Shown here in pieces: positions 62,757 to 64,000 of a stretch of 64,000 bases of DNA (position 1 is the first letter of the stretch; every line of letters starts with the position of its first letter). The stretch is taken from positions 62,001-126,000 of the forward strand of contig CALUJQ010000001.1 of the NCBI GenBank assembly GCA_944320995.1. Reading direction: 5' to 3'. The stretch is from an uncultured Barnesiella sp. (GTDB taxonomy: Bacteria; Bacteroidota; Bacteroidia; Bacteroidales; Barnesiellaceae). Under the pieces are notes generated by a model. That model made no database searches. It saw only the letters and a list, made by a program, of their open reading frames with translations, and had not been told where the DNA came from. The position numbers and the translations under genes were made by a program.

Positions 62757-64000
62757 ATGAATTCGAAATTGGAATACACCGGCCTGAGTGAGGCAGAGGT
62801 GTTGAAGAGTAGGGAGAAATATGGTGAAAACGTGTTGACGCCGCCGGCCAGAACCCCTATGTGGAAATTGTTTTTGGAGAAGTTTTCCGACCCCATTATC
62901 CGAATCCTTTTGGTTGCCCTTGTTCTCTCCATAGCCGTGTCGGTTTATCATATCGTCACCGGTGAGGCCGGAATGTCGGCACTTTTCGAACCGGTCGGTA
63001 TCGCTTTGGCTATTTTACTGGCTACGGTGGTAGGATTCCTTTTCGAGATGAGCGCCGCCAAAAAATTCGATATTCTCAATCAAGTGAACGACGATCTCCC
63101 GGTTAAAGTCGTGCGGGGCGGACATATCCTCGAAATACCCAAGCGGGAAGTCGTGGTAGGCGATATTGTGATGCTCAATGCCGGCGACGAAATCCCGGCC
63201 GACGGTCTCTTGTTGAGTGCCGTGTCGGTACAGGTCAATGAATCGTCGCTCACGGGAGAACCGATGGCTGCCAAAACTACGGTCGAGGCCGATTTCGACA
63301 AGGAGGCTACTTATCCTTCAAATGCCGTCATGAACGGCTCGACCATGTTGGGCGGATATGGCGTGATGCAGGTGACACAGGTGGGTGATGCCACCGAGTA
63401 CGGCAAAGTTTATACCGGTTCGCAAATCGAAAACAATACGCAGACACCTCTCGACAGGCAACTCAATACGTTGGCTTCGTTTATTACGAAAGCCAGTTAT
63501 GCGATTGCCGCGGTCATTTTTGTGGCCCGTACGGTGATTTACCTGACCGAACACCCGGTTATCGACTGGCTCTTGTTCGGCAGTTATTTGCTTTCGACCG
63601 CAATGATTGCCGTGACGGTTATCGTGGTGGCCGTCCCCGAGGGATTGCCCATGAGTGTGACCCTCAGTTTGGCGATGAGTATGAAACGCATGCTGGCCAA
63701 CAATAACTTGGTGCGCAAGATGCACGCTTGCGAAACCATGGGAGCGGCATCGGTCATATGTACCGATAAGACGGGTACTCTTACCCAAAACCAGATGCGG
63801 GTATCGGAAGCCGACTTTGATTATGCTCCCGATTCCAATGTGAAAGAGATTATTTATGAAGGTATAGCGGTCAATTCGACGGCCCATCTCGACGAGGGAG
63901 CCAATGGCGTGAAGGTATTGGGAAATCCCACCGAAGGGGCTTTGCTGCTTTGGTTGGCCGATAACGGTGTGGATTATGCCTTGTTGCGTCGCAACGCCAC
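62757..64000 (+). CDS. Calcium-type P-type ATPase, 3' end outside window
   Basis: The frame is open from ATG 62757 to the end of the window, giving about 414 residues of an expected 850-900. It has a cation-ATPase N-terminal domain (LSEAEVLKSREKYGENVLTP), TM1-TM2, and an actuator domain with the phosphatase motif SLTGEP near residue 164. TM4 carries VAVPEGLPMSV, whose PEGLP sequence is typical of Ca-ATPases. The phosphorylation site DKTGTLT is near residue 337, followed by QNQMRV. The KMHACETMG block before it fits the PMCA-type calcium ATPases of Bacteroidota. Ion specificity is inferred from these motifs. Confidence 0.9.
   Translation, partial: MNSKLEYTGLSEAEVLKSREKYGENVLTPPARTPMWKLFLEKFSDPIIRILLVALVLSIAVSVYHIVTGEAGMSALFEPVGIALAILLATVVGFLFEMSAAKKFDILNQVNDDLPVKVVRGGHILEIPKREVVVGDIVMLNAGDEIPADGLLLSAVSVQVNESSLTGEPMAAKTTVEADFDKEATYPSNAVMNGSTMLGGYGVMQVTQVGDATEYGKVYTGSQIENNTQTPLDRQLNTLASFITKASYAIAAVIFVARTVIYLTEHPVIDWLLFGSYLLSTAMIAVTVIVVAVPEGLPMSVTLSLAMSMKRMLANNNLVRKMHACETMGAASVICTDKTGTLTQNQMRVSEADFDYAPDSNVKEIIYEGIAVNSTAHLDEGANGVKVLGNPTEGALLLWLADNGVDYALLRRNA

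Overview
The window is one stretch of a Bacteroidota chromosome, almost certainly order Bacteroidales. Evidence: promoters of the TTTG-N20-TAnnTTTG type, lipoproteins of the FimA/Mfa superfamily, DUF3575, DUF3868, DUF4492, DUF4831 and DUF4465 proteins, an AdoCbl riboswitch-btuB-btuG operon, and three proteins with type IX secretion (T9SS) C-terminal sorting domains. Classical gut Bacteroides generally lack T9SS, so a Barnesiellaceae/Porphyromonadaceae/Tannerellaceae-like lineage is more likely; that placement is inference. I see no rRNA, tRNA, CRISPR array, insertion sequence or prophage.

Layout. (1) 1-7.4 kb: housekeeping genes on the + strand: fabH (5' end outside), era, der, an LD-carboxypeptidase, a lipoprotein glutaminyl cyclase, sufE and a POT-family transporter. 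(2) 7.5-12.1 kb: a membrane-anchored TPR/HTH regulator-like lipoprotein followed by a 962-residue multidomain T9SS cargo. (3) 12.2-15.5 kb, minus strand: nnr, a DUF4831 protein and rnhB. (4) 15.6-19.1 kb, + strand: hpt, adk, obgE and pgeF, with obgE behind a tandem array of promoter cassettes. (5) 19.2-20.9 kb, minus strand: a secreted DNA/RNA endonuclease lipoprotein, then about 0.8 kb of AT-rich intergenic DNA. (6) 21.7-41.2 kb: an Mfa-type fimbrial operon: DUF3575 barrel, DUF3868/OmpA/TPR protein, major fimbrillin, Mfa2/FimB-like anchor, accessory lipoprotein, and a 4,554-residue T9SS-sorted beta-helix protein of eight tandem modules. (7) 41.3-43.1 kb: a second copy of the promoter-cassette array driving an esterase and a HAD phosphatase. 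(8) 43.1-47.4 kb, minus strand: DUF4492-cydA-cydB, then an IMPACT/YigZ protein and an acetyltransferase. (9) 47.6-53.3 kb: cobalamin riboswitch, btuB, a BtuG-like propeller lipoprotein, a second surface lipoprotein and a T9SS-sorted DUF4465 protein. (10) 53.4-61.2 kb: ferritin, a membrane zinc peptidase, then a second DUF3575-OmpA/TPR pair followed by an 1,140-residue outer-membrane protein of six tandem barrel-like repeats. (11) 61.3-64 kb: hisS and the 5' part of a calcium-type P-type ATPase.

How it fits together. Much of the window builds the cell surface: fimbriae, T9SS cargo, cobalamin capture and large outer-membrane proteins. The glutaminyl cyclase fits this because seven exported proteins here have Gln directly after the predicted signal peptidase site. 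The most unusual items are the giant beta-helix protein within a fimbrial operon, the six-repeat outer-membrane protein beside a paralogue of the fimbrial operon's first gene pair, and the 83-bp repeats that each carry a complete promoter at two separate loci. All functional statements come from reading motifs; no database search was run.
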